The notes: generated by a model not told the origin, from the sequence alone. Counted from the stretch's first letter, positions 1-13,630 are shown. The stretch: DNA of 64,000 nucleotides from Apostichopus japonicus (GCF_037975245.1 NC_092568.1:14781501-14845500); one strand, 5' to 3'. Numbers and translations: made by a program.

Positions 1-738
1 AGTTTAACACACAGACCATAGGGTCAGTTCATCTGAAGCACACAAGACCCAATAGGAAAACAGAAGACTTTTATGGATCCTTTAGTTAAACACATAGACT
101 ATAGGGTCAGTTCATCTGAAGCACACAAGACCCAATAGGAAAACAGAAGACTTTTATGGATCCTTTAGTTAAACACATAGACTATAGGGTCAGTTCATCT
201 GAAGCACACAAGACCCAATAGGAAAACAGAAGACTTTTATGGATCCTTTAGTTTAACACAGACTATAGGGTCAGTTCATCTGAAGCAATACAAGACCCAA
301 TAGGAAAACAGAAGACTTTTATGGATCCTTTAGTTAAACACATAGACTGTAGGGTCAGTTCATCTGAAGCATACAAGACCCAGTAGGAAAACAGAAGACT
401 TTTATGGATCCTTTAGTTTAACACACAGACCATAGGGTCAGTTCATCTGAAGCAATACAAGACCCAATAGGAAAACAGAAGACTTTTATGGATCCTTTAG
501 TTAAACACATAGACTGTAGGGTCAGTTCATCTGAAGCATACAAGACCCAATAGGAAAACAGAAGACTTTTATGGATCCTTTAGTTAAACACACAGACCAT
601 AGGGTCAGTTCATCTGAAGCATACAAGACCCAATAGGAAAACAGAAGACTTTTATGGATCCTTTAGTTAAACACATAGACCATAATGTCAGTTCATCTGA
701 AGCATACAAGACCCAATAGGAAAACAGAAGACTTTTAT
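1..738. repeat. 83-bp tandem satellite, about 8.9 copies
   Basis: Units start with agttaaacacatagac or agtttaacacacagac and end with ttttatggatccttt. Unit starts at 1, 84 and 167 give a period of 83 bp. Copies differ by a few substitutions and small indels (catagg/tatagg, gcacac/gcatac). The array is already under way at base 1, so its true length is unknown. The last unit breaks at about 738, where gatcc is replaced by unique sequence. No reading frame is maintained. Confidence 0.95.
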
Positions 739-3700
739 GGCCACATACATAACATGTTTACATTGCATTTCAAATTTGTCAACGACAAATGGCGATGAAT
801 GTCATCTAATAGGTTCTCTGTTGATCTTATGAAGTTTAAAGAACTTGTTAAGCTTGAGTTGTTAGAATTTATAATTTTTTTTCTTCTCCAGAAACAGGGA
901 TTTGAAGTCCGTCTAGCCTCCAAATTGCTACAGAACCAGAGCCAACCTTTGAAGCCAACTGCAACTCACCACCATCGCCACCACTCATCGCCTCCTCAAC
1001 CCCCTAACATGCTACCTTCCTGTCACCGTCCAGTCACATGTCTCTCCGACCCGGCCCACAAAGTTCAAATTTAAAAATAACTCTTAAATTTCCGATCGCT
1101 CAATTTTGGAGTCTTTTATTTACCGGTCAGTGGCTTTCGCCCCTGGCTCGCTGAAGATCCTTTCGACGGAAACAGCTAATTACGAGACAATCTATGCAAT
1201 GAATTTATAAAACAATGGATCAACATTTACATTTATGCCTGCATTTATGCCTATGTGATTGTCAATTTAGCATTAAAGGAGTATTACTGCAGATATTTAT
1301 CTATCATATTGTGAATACCTTGAAAACAGAATACAATCATTGGGCCTCTGCTCTCCTCACATTTAGTTGAACCTAAACCAATCAAGGTTAATCGTTAGTT
1401 AATCGTTAGTTGATAGTTCCATTTAGAAATGGCATATCTGCCCTGCTCTAACAGATGCCATGGATTGTATGGCTCACTCTTGTTCAGGGAATAAAAAAAA
1501 CATCCTCAGCTTAGCCTATATCAGCCCAATGGTCAAATGTGAAATATTATTCTGAATCAAGACAATCTTTTGAGTTACATGCCTTAAGTTTGATTGCAAA
1601 AAGCCTGCTGGGGACTGTACAGACAGGCTCAGCTGTACTTGAAAAAGGACCAAAGTAATGAGTACAGCTGAATACAATATATCGCATTTGAATGTATAGG
1701 TCTTTTATGGCACTGCTAGTGTGATTAACTTAAACAGCCTACACCTAATAACTATAAATAACAGCTTCAACATTCAATAAAAACAACCACAAGAGGTTCA
1801 TATCTTTTGCACATAATTGGTTTGCATTGAAAATGAAATCTTTGCTTGAAAAACATGTAAGATTACGCTATGATTAATCAATTTCTTGTGGAAATGTTGG
1901 TTCAGGAATTTTGTAGAACACTTCATGCCCTCCAACTAGCAGCAAAGAAATTGTGATCATATTAAAACACATCTATTTTACTATGCAACAGCTTACTAGT
2001 ACTGCAAACAGTAGTACAGCCAACTAGCTGTGTTGTTTGGTATACTCAGGACGGGGAAACAGAACTTTCTGAAATACTTCTGTGTTTGCAACAACCGTGC
2101 AGTTGTGATGTAGTTAAAGCACACATCCTGTTCCATTTGTGTAGCATGTGATCATAAAACAACTATAAGTTTGGGTGAAAGATGCCTTCTTTCTTCTGCA
2201 GGAATTTTTCCTAGAATTTAGCATGTTATCATAAAATAAATCATTCAAGTTCATTTCTAAATATGTCATGAAAATTACTCTCTAGTAGTTTATCCGGAGA
2301 AATTTGTTGCAAATGACATTTACCAATACATACAAATGTGGGCGTATTTTGGTGGCTTGGACGGACAGATCACACAGAGGAGGGGACTCTGTGCCAACAA
2401 TACCATTGTAAGACACTTAAATCACATAAAACTAAAAAGGAAATCTTGTTTTGATGTGGGGCATCCACTTGCCAGTTTAGGTGACACTTTTGCAAAGTTG
2501 ATATGGAATCTGAAATGCTTAGTTCTATGAAGGGATGATGGTAACAGTAACACTTTGAGGTTATCAAAAAACGTGTATTTCTGTCTACCTCGACCATGCT
2601 ACCAATCTCTGACTGTTGGGAACTTCAAAGTTCTGAATTTCATTTACATCAGGAATAACCTCTGAACTTGCCACCTGCTTGCCTTAGTCAACTGCCAGAA
2701 TTGCAAAGGTGTCACAGCTCTGAAACAACCTTCCCAAGAGGGAGGCACTGTGAAATACCCACATGCATAAACAAATTTATCTCTGTTTGGGGAATACTCC
2801 TACCTAATAAAAGTTCATTGACAATAAATGTGAAAAGAGAAATTGCATTCTAATATGCAGGGCTACATTGAGGTGACAAAATTAGTTTGAAACTGATGTA
2901 TTTTGGATAATCTACAGGGAATGGAATTGGGCTGAGATGAAATGAAACAGAAAACAGTCTTCATAGTCTCAATAGGAAAGTTGTTCTAGCAAATTGTTCA
3001 TGATGAAATTATTTACTTTAGACAGCATGATGAGTTTAGCAAACTTTTCCAAGAATCTGATGGCTTTCTTCAAAATTAGAATATATAATTTGAGAAGATA
3101 GATGGTTTGGTCCTATTTCTTGAAGACAAAGACCTATTAACCTGAAAAATTCTATCAACTTGCTTGTGCAGATACATTCAGTAGGACCGAATCCAATCAC
3201 CCGAAGCCAAACTGCCTCAATTATAACGATGGACATAAGCAATGAACCAATTCCAAACCCAGCATTGCTAATTACCTTTAAATGGAGGTGCAAATTAATT
3301 ATGGTTTACCAGAGTGAAAAATCAATCCATATAGTATTGCCTTTAACAGTGACCCAGCCCTGTTCAGATCAGATATCTGACATATCAAATCAATCAGGAC
3401 TTTGTGTATCCTTCTTAATTATGTGGTCTGCTGTTGTGCCTTATATTAATGAATTAAACTGGTCTCTAACGAAGTAATCTATTTGCAGTAGCTATTGAAG
3501 TATCTGTAAATGATTTATATTCCAACTAACTGGGAGTGTAGGTTGGCTATGTTACTGATTCTTTGTTAACATTGCATAATATGGTATAACACATGGATTC
3601 ATGAGTGGACAGTGTCCTAAAAGTGGATAAGTGTGTATTATTGAGTGCACATATTACTAATTGTTACCAGTTGCTTCTTGCCAATTGTTTGATTCTTATA

Positions 3701-4029
3701 ACTTTTTTAAAATACTCTAAATATTTATAAAGTGGATGACTTAATACATATTGTGATCACAATTCACAACAATATCTTGCAAAAAGTCTGCAGCAAAATA
3801 GTTGTACTTGATAGCATAAGAAACACATAAGAATTACTTCCCTAGGAAGAAAGACATTTGTTTTCAACAGAAAGTCCACAGGCTGAGTGATTCCTTGCCA
3901 TATTTTACAGTCTATGAGAACATTTAGTGGAAACTGTTTAGAGACAGTTCTTTGGCCTCCGGTAATAAGGTGGATCCAAATACCAAATATGAAGTTTATC
4001 CAAGTTTTACTTAGGAACAATGTGATATA
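739..4029. other. AT-rich non-coding stretch
   Basis: No ORF longer than about 105 codons, no recognisable protein motif and no strong repeat was seen. It lies downstream of the last resolved exon of the minus-strand F-box/WD40 gene, so it may be intron or 3' flank of that gene. Confidence 0.5.
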
Positions 4030-4290
4030 AATACAATGGTTTCACACTTTGACATTAGCTGAGCTCAAATGACCTTTGACCTCCACAGAAAACAATGATA
4101 TTATTGAACTTGCTAATGTGGATCCACATATCACATATAAAGTTCATCCAAGTTTTACTTTTGGAGTTATCATGTTTACAAAGTATTCTGAAATTGACCT
4201 CAAATGACCCTTGACCTCTGTAGAAAACAAATGGGAATCTTGTACTCAATAAAGTGCATCCACAAACCAAAGATGAATTTCACTCACCAT
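4030..4290. repeat. Dispersed repeat with AGGTCA half-sites, copy 1
   Basis: Two tandem-like units, each with a tgacctttgacct-type core (4070-4082 and about 4205-4217) followed by phrases such as gtggatccacat and aagttcatccaagttttac. The same phrases recur near 5.2-5.4, 13.0-13.5, 42.7-43.2, 48.6-49.3 and 57.2-57.9 kb. The family is not recognised. On the opposite strand the core reads AGGTCAAAGGTCA, a direct repeat with one-base spacing. Confidence 0.75.
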
Positions 4291-4560
4291 TCAGATTTTA
4301 AGTTATGATGTCTATAAATTAAGATATTACTAATACAGATACACGCTGACACATTGCCATCACCATGCAGGGGATGTTGTAGGGGATAAAAAAAACTTCT
4401 TGCTGAATTGTAGGAGTTTCAGTTGATATTGTAAAACTATTGGTGGATGTTTCTAAACTGAGTTGTTTATTTCTGTTCATTAGTTTTGCATACCCAAACA
4501 GCTTCCTTATATGAGCAAGAGAAGGGAAGGAAAAAAGTAAATGGGTATCCATCCACACAC

Positions 4561-4671
4561 CTGCCAGGAACCCTGATAGGTTTAAGATTGTATTGGCCAG
4601 GAGTCAGACCAATGTTCAGGGGTGATGAAATGGCAGCCTGTTGCTTCACCACATCCACAAGAAAGTCATTT
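4561..4671 (-). CDS. Candidate downstream exon (weak)
   Basis: On the minus strand a ttttcacag acceptor precedes 111 bases that end at a CAG|gtgtgt donor. If one base is taken from the upstream exon, the frame is open and reads NDFLVDVVKQQAAISSPLNI and then GLTPGQYNLKPIRVPGR. It needs the same phase in which exon 13 of the F-box/WD40 gene ends, so it could be one of that gene's later exons. No WD40 or other domain is recognisable, and it may be a chance open frame. RNA evidence would decide. Confidence 0.28.
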
Positions 4672-5164
4672 CTGTGAAAAGTATTGCTCTTTCCCTACCA
4701 TTCCAGGTGTCAGCAGTCCCATCTTCAAAACAACTGATGCTAAAGATGATCTACCATTGTTCCACATTGTATGATGACAAATCAATTTGATGCTACTCTC
4801 GAAACCAGCATATTTGTAAGGTGGCAAAATACATCTGCACTTAAATGCAACAAATGCCTACCTTGAAGTCACTTGAACTGTTCAACTTGTACCTCATTGT
4901 CTGCAGTTCCTCTGGTACCTTCCCTGACAAATTGTCAGTTCAATTTAGCATCACATTAAGCAGCAATAATGGTGAAATGGAAAGGAATGGTGCCTCATTT
5001 CTACTGTTTTCTTATGGAAGTGTTTTTGTTGATGGTAGTAATGAAATAATCACACCCAAAGTGCACTAGCCCATGGAAGTAGGTGAGGTGTTCACCCTAT
5101 GACTGGCATATAATTTAAACCGCACATACTTTAGCTGAGGATTTAGTTTAGAACATAAATAGTA
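4672..5164. other. Non-coding stretch
   Basis: No gene or clear repeat was seen. Short open frames here have no recognisable motif. Confidence 0.45.
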
Positions 5165-5435
5165 GACTTCACACAATATTTCAAGGTTTGACTATTGTTA
5201 ACAGCAAGATACTTGCATGCATGTGGGCCTACATATCAACTATGAAATTCATCACAAATTTCTTTGTGAACTATGGTGTTCACAGGTTTCAAAACTTTGA
5301 TCTCTATTGACCTTACATGACCTGTGATCCAACGAAGCAACCAATAGGATTTTTGAACCCATTATTAAATAAACCAACATACCAAGTATGGAGTTGATCA
5401 AAGCTTTACATTTGGAATTATATTGCTTTAGACGG
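5165..5435. repeat. Dispersed AGGTCA-type repeat, copy 2 (diverged)
   Basis: Contains the family phrases aaggtttgactattg, tgaccttacatgacctgtga, aaaccaacataccaagtatg and gagttgatcaaagctttaca. Diverged relative to the copies at 4.0 and 57.6 kb. Confidence 0.55.
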
Positions 5436-5529
5436 TTTTCAGACTACCATTGACTGCTGTAACGACATTTCGTAATATAACACAGTAAAGGAAAACCAAA
5501 ACAGCGGCATCTGTTCTTTTAGTTCATTA

Positions 5530-5745
5530 GCGCTCGTTCGTTTCACGTGAACGTTCGTTTTGATTTTGTGCGAATGTCCTTTTCCTTATGTTACATCTTC
5601 GTTTTTATGGTGGCGCTTGTTCTTTTTGTTCTGAGCAATCGTTCGTTTCACGTGAAGGTTCGTTTTGATTTCAAGTGAATGTCTTTTTGCTTACGTTACA
5701 TCTTCGTTTTTATGGTGGCGCTTATTCTTTTTGTTCTGACAAGTG
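5530..5745. repeat. 105-bp tandem duplication with CACGTG palindrome
   Basis: Two copies of a 105-bp segment, with tttcacgtgaa at 5541 and again at 5646. Each contains the palindrome ttcacgtgaa and the phrase cttcgtttttatggtggcgc. A few substitutions separate the copies. It may be a fragment of an interspersed repeat. Confidence 0.85.
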
Positions 5746-8700
5746 TATCAATTTGGACTCCCCAGTGTTCCTTGTTTATCCTTCTTTTGTATGTGTTTAA
5801 AAAATTACATAATTGTGTGTTTTTAATCAGTTCTATGTTACCAATGTTTTGCGACTGACTGTAACGTAGCATATGACTGTTTTCGATATGATTCCTTGGT
5901 GTATGTACACTGTTAAGTTTTCAGATTCCTTCTATTCAGTTTGTTGCAATTGATTCTTTAAAATTGATTGATTTTTTAAACATAAACCTTTACCACCACT
6001 GAAGTTCCTTTCACCTACAGTACTTAAGGAATCCAAAAGGGGGAAAAGGTGGATAAATAAATACAAATGTGAGAAATTTCAAAAACAAATTACACAAGCA
6101 GAACAGAGTTAAGAAAAAAAACACTATTTGAATGTTTCTGGTTGAGTGATTACTCAACATGATTGTTTGTGAACTGATATGTTGATAAGAAAACTACTGC
6201 TGTCTTTTGCCATCAAAATATGTTCAACTGACCCACCCACTAAAGAAACATGTTCAGCAATTGTTAACTGGGATGGCCAAACAAAATTACTTCAATTCTC
6301 ATAGCAAGTCTCTCCATATATCCATCTATCCAGTTAGATTCTAACTGACCTTGACAGATAGGGGAGGAATTTGATATGAGTGCTACAGTCAGTCACAACC
6401 AATACACAGCTTGCAATATTGTAATCTCACTTAATGAATGTGAAAACTTTGAAACAGAAAGAAAATCAAGTTTGTGACACATCCTGCCACAACCGTAGTT
6501 CGAAAAGAAACTCAGTAGCTGATTAAAGAGGCACATGCTGACCATATTTACTTTTCTAATTTGACAGAAGTCAAAGCTAAAAGCACATTTACCTTCAATT
6601 TATGGAGGTAAAATGGATCTCCAGCTTTGGGGAGGCCAAGCTGTCACATACTTTCTATTATGTTCTTATTTCAGTTTAGCAATTCCAGGCCAATAACTAT
6701 CTTGACAACAGTCACAGTTCAGAGGTCACACATAACAGCCTGTCTATAAATTTGTTCAAGAAAGCCCCACAGGATGATATCAGAATTAAAGGTCTAGTAA
6801 TTCCTTTGTCTACTTCACAAAATTAAACAAAATTGCAGTGGAACTCTACCCAGAGGCAAAAGATATCACTGACATTTCATTAAGGTAAAAACATATTTTG
6901 ACAGAATCAATGCAGTATGGTATATCTGAGTGAGTTAACAACAATGAACAGGAGTCTGTTCTTTCTGAAATGTGGATTAGATGACATGGCAAAATTGCAA
7001 CAGGAGGACTTGATATGAAAAATAAAGATAGTGAAAACTGACAAACAAATTTAGAGAATAAGATGGCTGAATTCCGATTAACCCGGCCCACTGTAAACCA
7101 CAATAGTTTGCTATTTCTGCAGATTATACTCTGTTCTTTGCAATTCCTTTGTACAATTATGGTCACTTGATTTAACTGTCCTATTCAATGACTCAAGTAC
7201 AAATGGAATGCTGGGGGGCCACCTTTGACAGAAATGCTTACTATACCCAACGTACCAGAAAATAAGTATTTATGCCGGCAAGGAACTTCACAACAGGTTA
7301 TGTAGCTATAGCTATTTGTTATCTACATTAAGATGTATGGACTTTGTTGTACCTAGAGCATGCTACTTTTCTTCACAATATACTCTACTTCTGGCCCAGC
7401 TCAAATCATGAATTGTTGTTTTCAAAATATTGCTACAAATACTCAAAACAAAATGTGACTGATTCTTTACATTGGTTCTATAACTGCAGATAAAGATCTG
7501 TGGCTAATACAATGTAGTTCAAAATAAGGTATACAGTCAACCCAATTGATGACATGTCATGAATTATATATTATAATAAAATTAGCTCATTGACTAATAA
7601 CAACAACTTTCCTCTTTCACTGATCTGTACAGAATAAACAGCTTTACAATTCTACTTCAAAGCTATATTACTTTTTTTTTATATTGTTTTTGACAAAACT
7701 GAATGGAAGCTAGATTTGCAGATTAAGATAACTGCTTAAGAAAACTGATTATATTAAGAATAATTATGATTTCAGCAAAATTTACAAGATTTCTTGCTCC
7801 TTTAATGTTGCTTGGCCTTTTTTTTTTCTGATTAACAATTAAATGAATACATTCATCCTATAAATGAGTTAAAAAATCACCATTTTAAATTAGAGGCTAA
7901 CAGCATGTCAGACGTAGTTCCATTGATCAACATTCTCAATCGTTATTGCTGCTAAATTAAGAACAAGTAATACTATAAAACCAACTGCAAATCTACTTAC
8001 TAAGATTGTCTAGGTAAATCTGTAATGATATTGCAAGTCCCTTAAAGATATATATAGTACACATTAACACAGACAAGACAAATGTGACTTATGATTTATA
8101 GACTGTTTCTTGTACTCCATGAAAGAAAGGAGAACAAAGTGTGTACAGTTTCTTTGATATATATTTTTTCATCTGGCTCAATATCAATGAAGTCAGGTAG
8201 TCTGAGGTATTCCATCAGTGCACTGTTAATGGAAGTGCAACATATATGATCTCTCCACTGTATCAACTTCACTTAAGGTTTTGCTTTGTCCAATGCTTTG
8301 CAATTGTTTATTTGGTGTCTAGAGGAAAGGATGCAATAAATGTATTGTTGTAGTGAAGGGGGTGGGGTCAGGGGTTAGGGAGTCATTCAGCATATGGAGT
8401 ATCTCCTTGCATCTACACAACTGTCTAATGTAATGCTATAGTACTCCCACACCATTTCTAAATCACACTCTGTTCTCCAGTCTTTTGTCTGTGTAGTATT
8501 TCAGGACCACAGGCCTGTTACACTTTTATGGCACATTTTGTTAGATGAATACACAAAATGTTGAAATTGGAGTGGAAAAAAAAGGCTTCAAATTGCTGAG
8601 ATCATCCAGCCATATAACAGTCAATCCCTGCCAATAATTCATAGTCTACTTGTCAAACAAAATTAAACAAACACTTCTTCCCTTAACTGACAGAGGCTCA

Positions 8701-11700
8701 TCAAACCATCCATTTGTGGTGAATTATTCAAACGTTTATCTGCCTTGGTGATATTTCATATTTATTCTTGAAACAAGCCCTTTGAAGTAGGCTACAAGCA
8801 TATATTTTAAGTGCAATTTATTCACATCAAGTGGACTCAGGTCAGGTCATGACAATAAACTGTTCATATGTTTACTAGTAACCTTATCTAAAGATGATGT
8901 TTTATAAAACAAAGTTGGCTACCCAGGTGTGACTCCATAGTGTGCTCTACATTTGATAACTCTGCTCAAATCGGTGCAAGAAATTTTGAATGGGAAAGTG
9001 TACAAGGAAAAAGACTTGACCAACACACTCTGAAGTAGTATCATCAGAGTTGAAATGTCCCAATATGTCTTTTCCATGTTCCATATTCCCATGAGATATT
9101 GATATGCATATAATGATCTGTCTGACAGCTAGGGCTGGTTTATCCACCAGTCTTACAGGCTCTATCAAACACCTCCATTCTATGACAATTTTGTTTTCTA
9201 GAAAAGTCTCTTAATTTCTTCATTTATTAACTTCAGTTGATGGTGTGTTTACCTGGTACCAGAGAAAGTACTGCATTCATGAATGGTAATTGACAAAATC
9301 TGTTAGTAACACACAGCCTCACAAAACAAGTTCTAGACATACAGAGAGATACACTTAAGGATTCACATAGGCAACTACATGTGACAAACCTTGCCAGATT
9401 ATGGATGTTGAGAGACTGGTAGTAGAATGTTTCAAAACAATTGTGAATGGTAAGAAGTTTAGAACTACCAAAGTCTCCTTGAATGCATTCATCAAGCACC
9501 ACCCACCAGCACAGAAATGATAAGCTAGGTAATTGGGACTGAAAGGTAATCATAGACAGCTCAGGTGGATAGTAGTCTTGAGACATACCAGACCCACACC
9601 TGTGGTTTATTTTGAGGTTACCTCAAGTTAACAAACATCCAAACAAAACTACTGTGGTTTCAAGTTACAAATCTGTTGCAAACTGTAGCTTAGGGTATAT
9701 GCCAATAAATTCCATAGTGCAATAAACTTCAAAGAAGAATTCCAAATGATTATTTCTGCCCCTACTTAAATGGACATTAAGATCAATCCCATGTCTACAG
9801 TCCTCATCCATCAGTGATTTTCCTAGAGGTCAAGATGTTACATCAGGTGAACTGACAAATGAGGTCTTTAAAGTGAAGGCGCACACACAGTCAACCAGAG
9901 ATATGTTTCTTCAAAAAGGAAAGGAATCCATTTACACAAACACTGAACAATAGCAATTTCTCTTTTTAATGTTATTTTTAAAGGAGTATCATAACACTAA
10001 AAGACTGGGTATCATGATATGAACTAAAATTACCATGATAAACACTTACTATACATTCTCTTTAAAATGTTTGTACTTTGAGGGTGTTTAGGAGTTTCCC
10101 CCAGCTTTAGATCTATCTAATTTATAAAGTAATCATTTACCAAAATACAGCAAAACTGTATTCCCCCTCATATACTCCTGCACAATGTTAATTTTCCAAG
10201 CTTAGCTAGGTTAGTAGTTGTAACTAACTTCATATTTATTAATTACATGAACACTATTAATCTCTACGAGAGCCAACAACAGCAGGGATATTTGTGATGG
10301 TTTCATGTTTGAAGATGAAGGTACATACATTGTACTATCCTGCAAAGCAACCTGTTCTCCACAAGCTGATTTATGACTGTGATTGATTTGGTAGGGAAAC
10401 AGAATTGTCAGCCAATGTTAACTTGTTGTCCACAAAATTACACTGATCAAGTTCGTCTGTTTCACTAACAATTTACAGTTAGAGTAAAGTGAGTTTTCAA
10501 AGAGTTTTATTTAATGTTAGCTGACAAGGAAGTACAAAGAATTTCCTGTCAAACCTTTTGCCTTCCTTTTATTTGAGTGGTATGAAGTTGGAAACAATTG
10601 AACAATCAAAAGGTTTCTAAGCCAACTGCAGCTGCAACCAACGAAGCCTGAGCAAGTGTCTACTTATACCGACACCCTCATGAAAAGCACGCTATGGAAC
10701 ATGACTATGTTTCATCAACAACTCTGTAACCTGTGTAAAAGGTTCAATTCACTGTAGGCCCATACCTACCTTGTCCACTCTCAGACCCCCCCCCTCTCAA
10801 CCCCCCACCTAAATGCTTAAATAGTATATTTACCTCATAATACCAAAATCAAGCGACATGGAATTCAAACTGAACACATTTACAAATAGTAGGCTGTATC
10901 TCTTGGGAATGACTGCAAGCACCAAACTGTAATGGTGTGGAAAGTTCAACAATCTGTGGCAAATGGTCTTCACATACTTGGAAATTCAAAACAAAAAACC
11001 ATCTTGGTGAGCATTAAAGTTTGGTGATTTTTTTGCACTTTGAAACTCCCTGAGAGTGACCACCAAGAAAATTTCAGGAGACATGTTATGACAGGCGACA
11101 GACCTAAGAGAATAAGTTTTCATAAACCCTGGCTTCCTTGCAGAGCTTGTTACTTTGCCAACTGTCAAAAACCTATCAATGTTGTTAATATACACTCCAT
11201 GATGTCAGTTCAAGAGAAAATCAAAAATGTTTTTGCCAAGAAAAGTTCTTTCACTTGACCATATATGAACTTTCACGTAACATTATTTTTCACTCATGAA
11301 AATTGTTATTAACTGGCTACTGCCACATTGTACTACCATAACTGGTGTGAAGCACTTATTTGGAGCCGCTTAGAAGTTGGCTACAAACACACGGCTATAA
11401 TAAATTGTGTGTCATAACTGTTCACTCTGATGTATACAACTTAATGTTTAAAAAGAAAACTGCACTTTTCTGTCTTCCCAGACACACAGTAGCCTCTTTA
11501 AGAAAAAAACATATCAGGATTAGCTCCACAGGAGGGCTCATAAATTGCTGCTTTTAAGCACAGCAGATCAATTAAAGGCACAAATAATATCCTTAACAAC
11601 CTTCAACCTTCACAGGAGTAGTTGCAGTTCAAAGGCAACATTTTTGAAGTTTTCTGTCAGAAAACAGGCCAGGATCGAAGCTCATCAAATTTACCATAAA

Positions 11701-12290
11701 AGGAAAGGCAGAATGTTTATGATTGACGACTCCCACACCTAATTACTTGGCAAATACCATTTACAATTCAGTTTCATTAGGTCATAAAATCTGCTTTGAG
11801 TATAATTCATTTCACACCTGGATAAATCCTTCAGGAGGAAACATCACTGCTGGTATCTCCCCCAGCATGGTCTGTGAAAACAGGAGAACAGCTGAACTAA
11901 GATAGTGTTAGAGTCTTCTTATGATATTGCTCTAATAGGTTGCCAAGTTCATCTTAAGCTGTAGACCCTAAAATCTAGAAACAATGATTTGCCTACCTTT
12001 GCCTATTATTAATTCCTTGGGTATTCTAACATGTTACAGGAATATGAGCACATGCAAAGGTCCTAAACTGATACTTTTACTCCTGATAGCTGGCAGCATG
12101 AAAACTGCTCTTTATTTTAACTTTGGAACCAATGAAATGCATTGTTTAAAGCTCAACGAAAAATTTGCATTAAATTGTCTGAAAATTTAGCAGACTGTTT
12201 CAGCCAGGCTTAGCCATCAGTCTCAATATTTATCAACAATTTGATGCATGCAATGGAGGGTGTGGTGTTTGGGAGGGGGGGGGGGACATG
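5746..12290. other. Long AT-rich non-coding stretch
   Basis: About 6.5 kb without a recognisable gene. A possible 48-bp exon at 6593-6640 is listed separately. Open frames of up to about 117 codons (for example minus strand 9233-9586) are rich in Ser, Phe and Cys and show no motif. G-rich runs occur near 8.36 and 12.27 kb and a C-rich run near 10.79 kb. Confidence 0.5.
6593..6640 (-). CDS. Candidate micro-exon (weak)
   Basis: On the minus strand a tatgtgacag acceptor, 48 coding bases and an AAG|gtaaat donor. Only phase 0 is open (LGLPKAGDPFYLHKLK). The other two phases contain stops. It is more GC-rich than its surroundings. It does not fit directly to exon 13 of the F-box/WD40 gene, which ends in phase 2, so at least one more exon would be needed between them. 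It could be a chance match to splice consensus. Confidence 0.2.
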
Positions 12291-13600
12291 TATGATTAGT
12301 TTATCTTGAGTGAATTCTTTCAGAAAAGATTTGGTCTACATTGAAAGGTGTGGGCCTAAAAGCTCATTGGAGAAATATCCCGGAAGCTCCATAAAGTTTC
12401 TACATGCTGTGCTACAAATATTCATCAATCAGAAGTTAACTCTTGGGGAACAGGTCAAAGGTTACATGTATGTTATGTGGCTCCTTGATAATATGCTTTG
12501 GTACTTTTCACAAAAAGTATGGGCCCAATCACAGCATATGTCAGAAAGCTCCCTGGAGTTACTGCTTATCTAGAGACCAGATTTCACATGAACATGCCAG
12601 TCAAGATCTGCTGCTGGAAATATTTTATTTGTGCATTAAATCAGATCTCCCATACAACAGGTGTTCTCACTTTAGTTCTTATTATATTCTGCTGTGAACT
12701 GGTAGTGTCTTATTGTGAAAGGAACCACTGTGGTTGCCCTAATTGTTTAGCTTGTCACTAACATACACAGGTGAGTAGTATCAACATATTCCTGCTCCAT
12801 TAACACTGTCATCAGTGTCATCACTACTCTTATGGTTAAAATCATATCAGGAATTTGGCCCACAAATTATTACCATCACTATGGATTCAGTTAAACAAAC
12901 TCTATATTTAACTTATACACATTTTCTCTTTTGTGGAGATGGCAACCATGTGGGTACAGCTGGATCTGAAGATTCCCTGGTTAGTACAAGAACCATACTG
13001 CGTATGAAGGTCAAATGTCACCATACATCAATAGAGGTCAGGAACCAAAAATCCATGTGAACACTAGCTCCTAATACAAGCATGACTTGAATATTCACTG
13101 AGTTAGACAGAAAAGCTGTAGTATTTCGGTAGAGGTCAAATTTAAACTTTGGTCTGAAAACCTTGTAAACACAACTCCACATTGAGGCTTGCTTGAACAT
13201 CATAATTGGTATACACAAGAAACATTTTGCTTTTCATAGTAGTCAAAGGTCAGATGAGGTCATTACTTAACAAAATAAGGGGAAAAAAGCACACACAGAA
13301 TCTCATTATTTTTGTGGAGTTATAATCTTGTGAGGTCAACAGAGGTGACATCATACAACTAATTATCTTCAATACTATATGATCCCGTTGTGCATTCAAG
13401 AAAGGTGTTTCATGCAAAGGTCAACAGAGGTCAAGATCTCAAACATCTCAACAGCTAGTATCTCAGTAACACTTTGAAAGTGAACTGTTGGTGACCTTTG
13501 TAAACAGAGATAAAGTTTGTCTAAATATGAATGTTTTATTAGCTCAGTTTTGGAAAGATGCCAATATTTTGGAGGGAAAAGAAACTCATGCTGATCATGC
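12291..13600. repeat. Dispersed AGGTCA-type repeat cluster, copy 3 (opposite orientation)
   Basis: The plus strand carries many half-sites: caggtcaaaggtta near 12450, aggtcaaatgtca near 13010, agaggtcaaattt near 13130, tcaaaggtcagatgaggtca near 13243, and caaaggtcaacagaggtcaa near 13416, which is AGGTCA spaced by four bases. Interspersed phrases such as acacagaatctcatt resemble the other copies read in reverse. No coding capacity was seen. Confidence 0.55.
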
Positions 13601-13630
13601 TGCATATTAATGCAAAAATAGATGCCGTCC

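Noticed and set aside
10255-10345. Minus-strand exon candidate after a gctttgcag acceptor
   Set aside because: Open but without a convincing donor or motif. Indistinguishable from chance.
10986-11195. Minus-strand exon candidate FLTVGKVTSSARKPGFMKTY
   Set aside because: Phase would fit exon 13, but the acceptor lacks a pyrimidine tract, the donor is weak and the peptide does not continue the WD40 blade.
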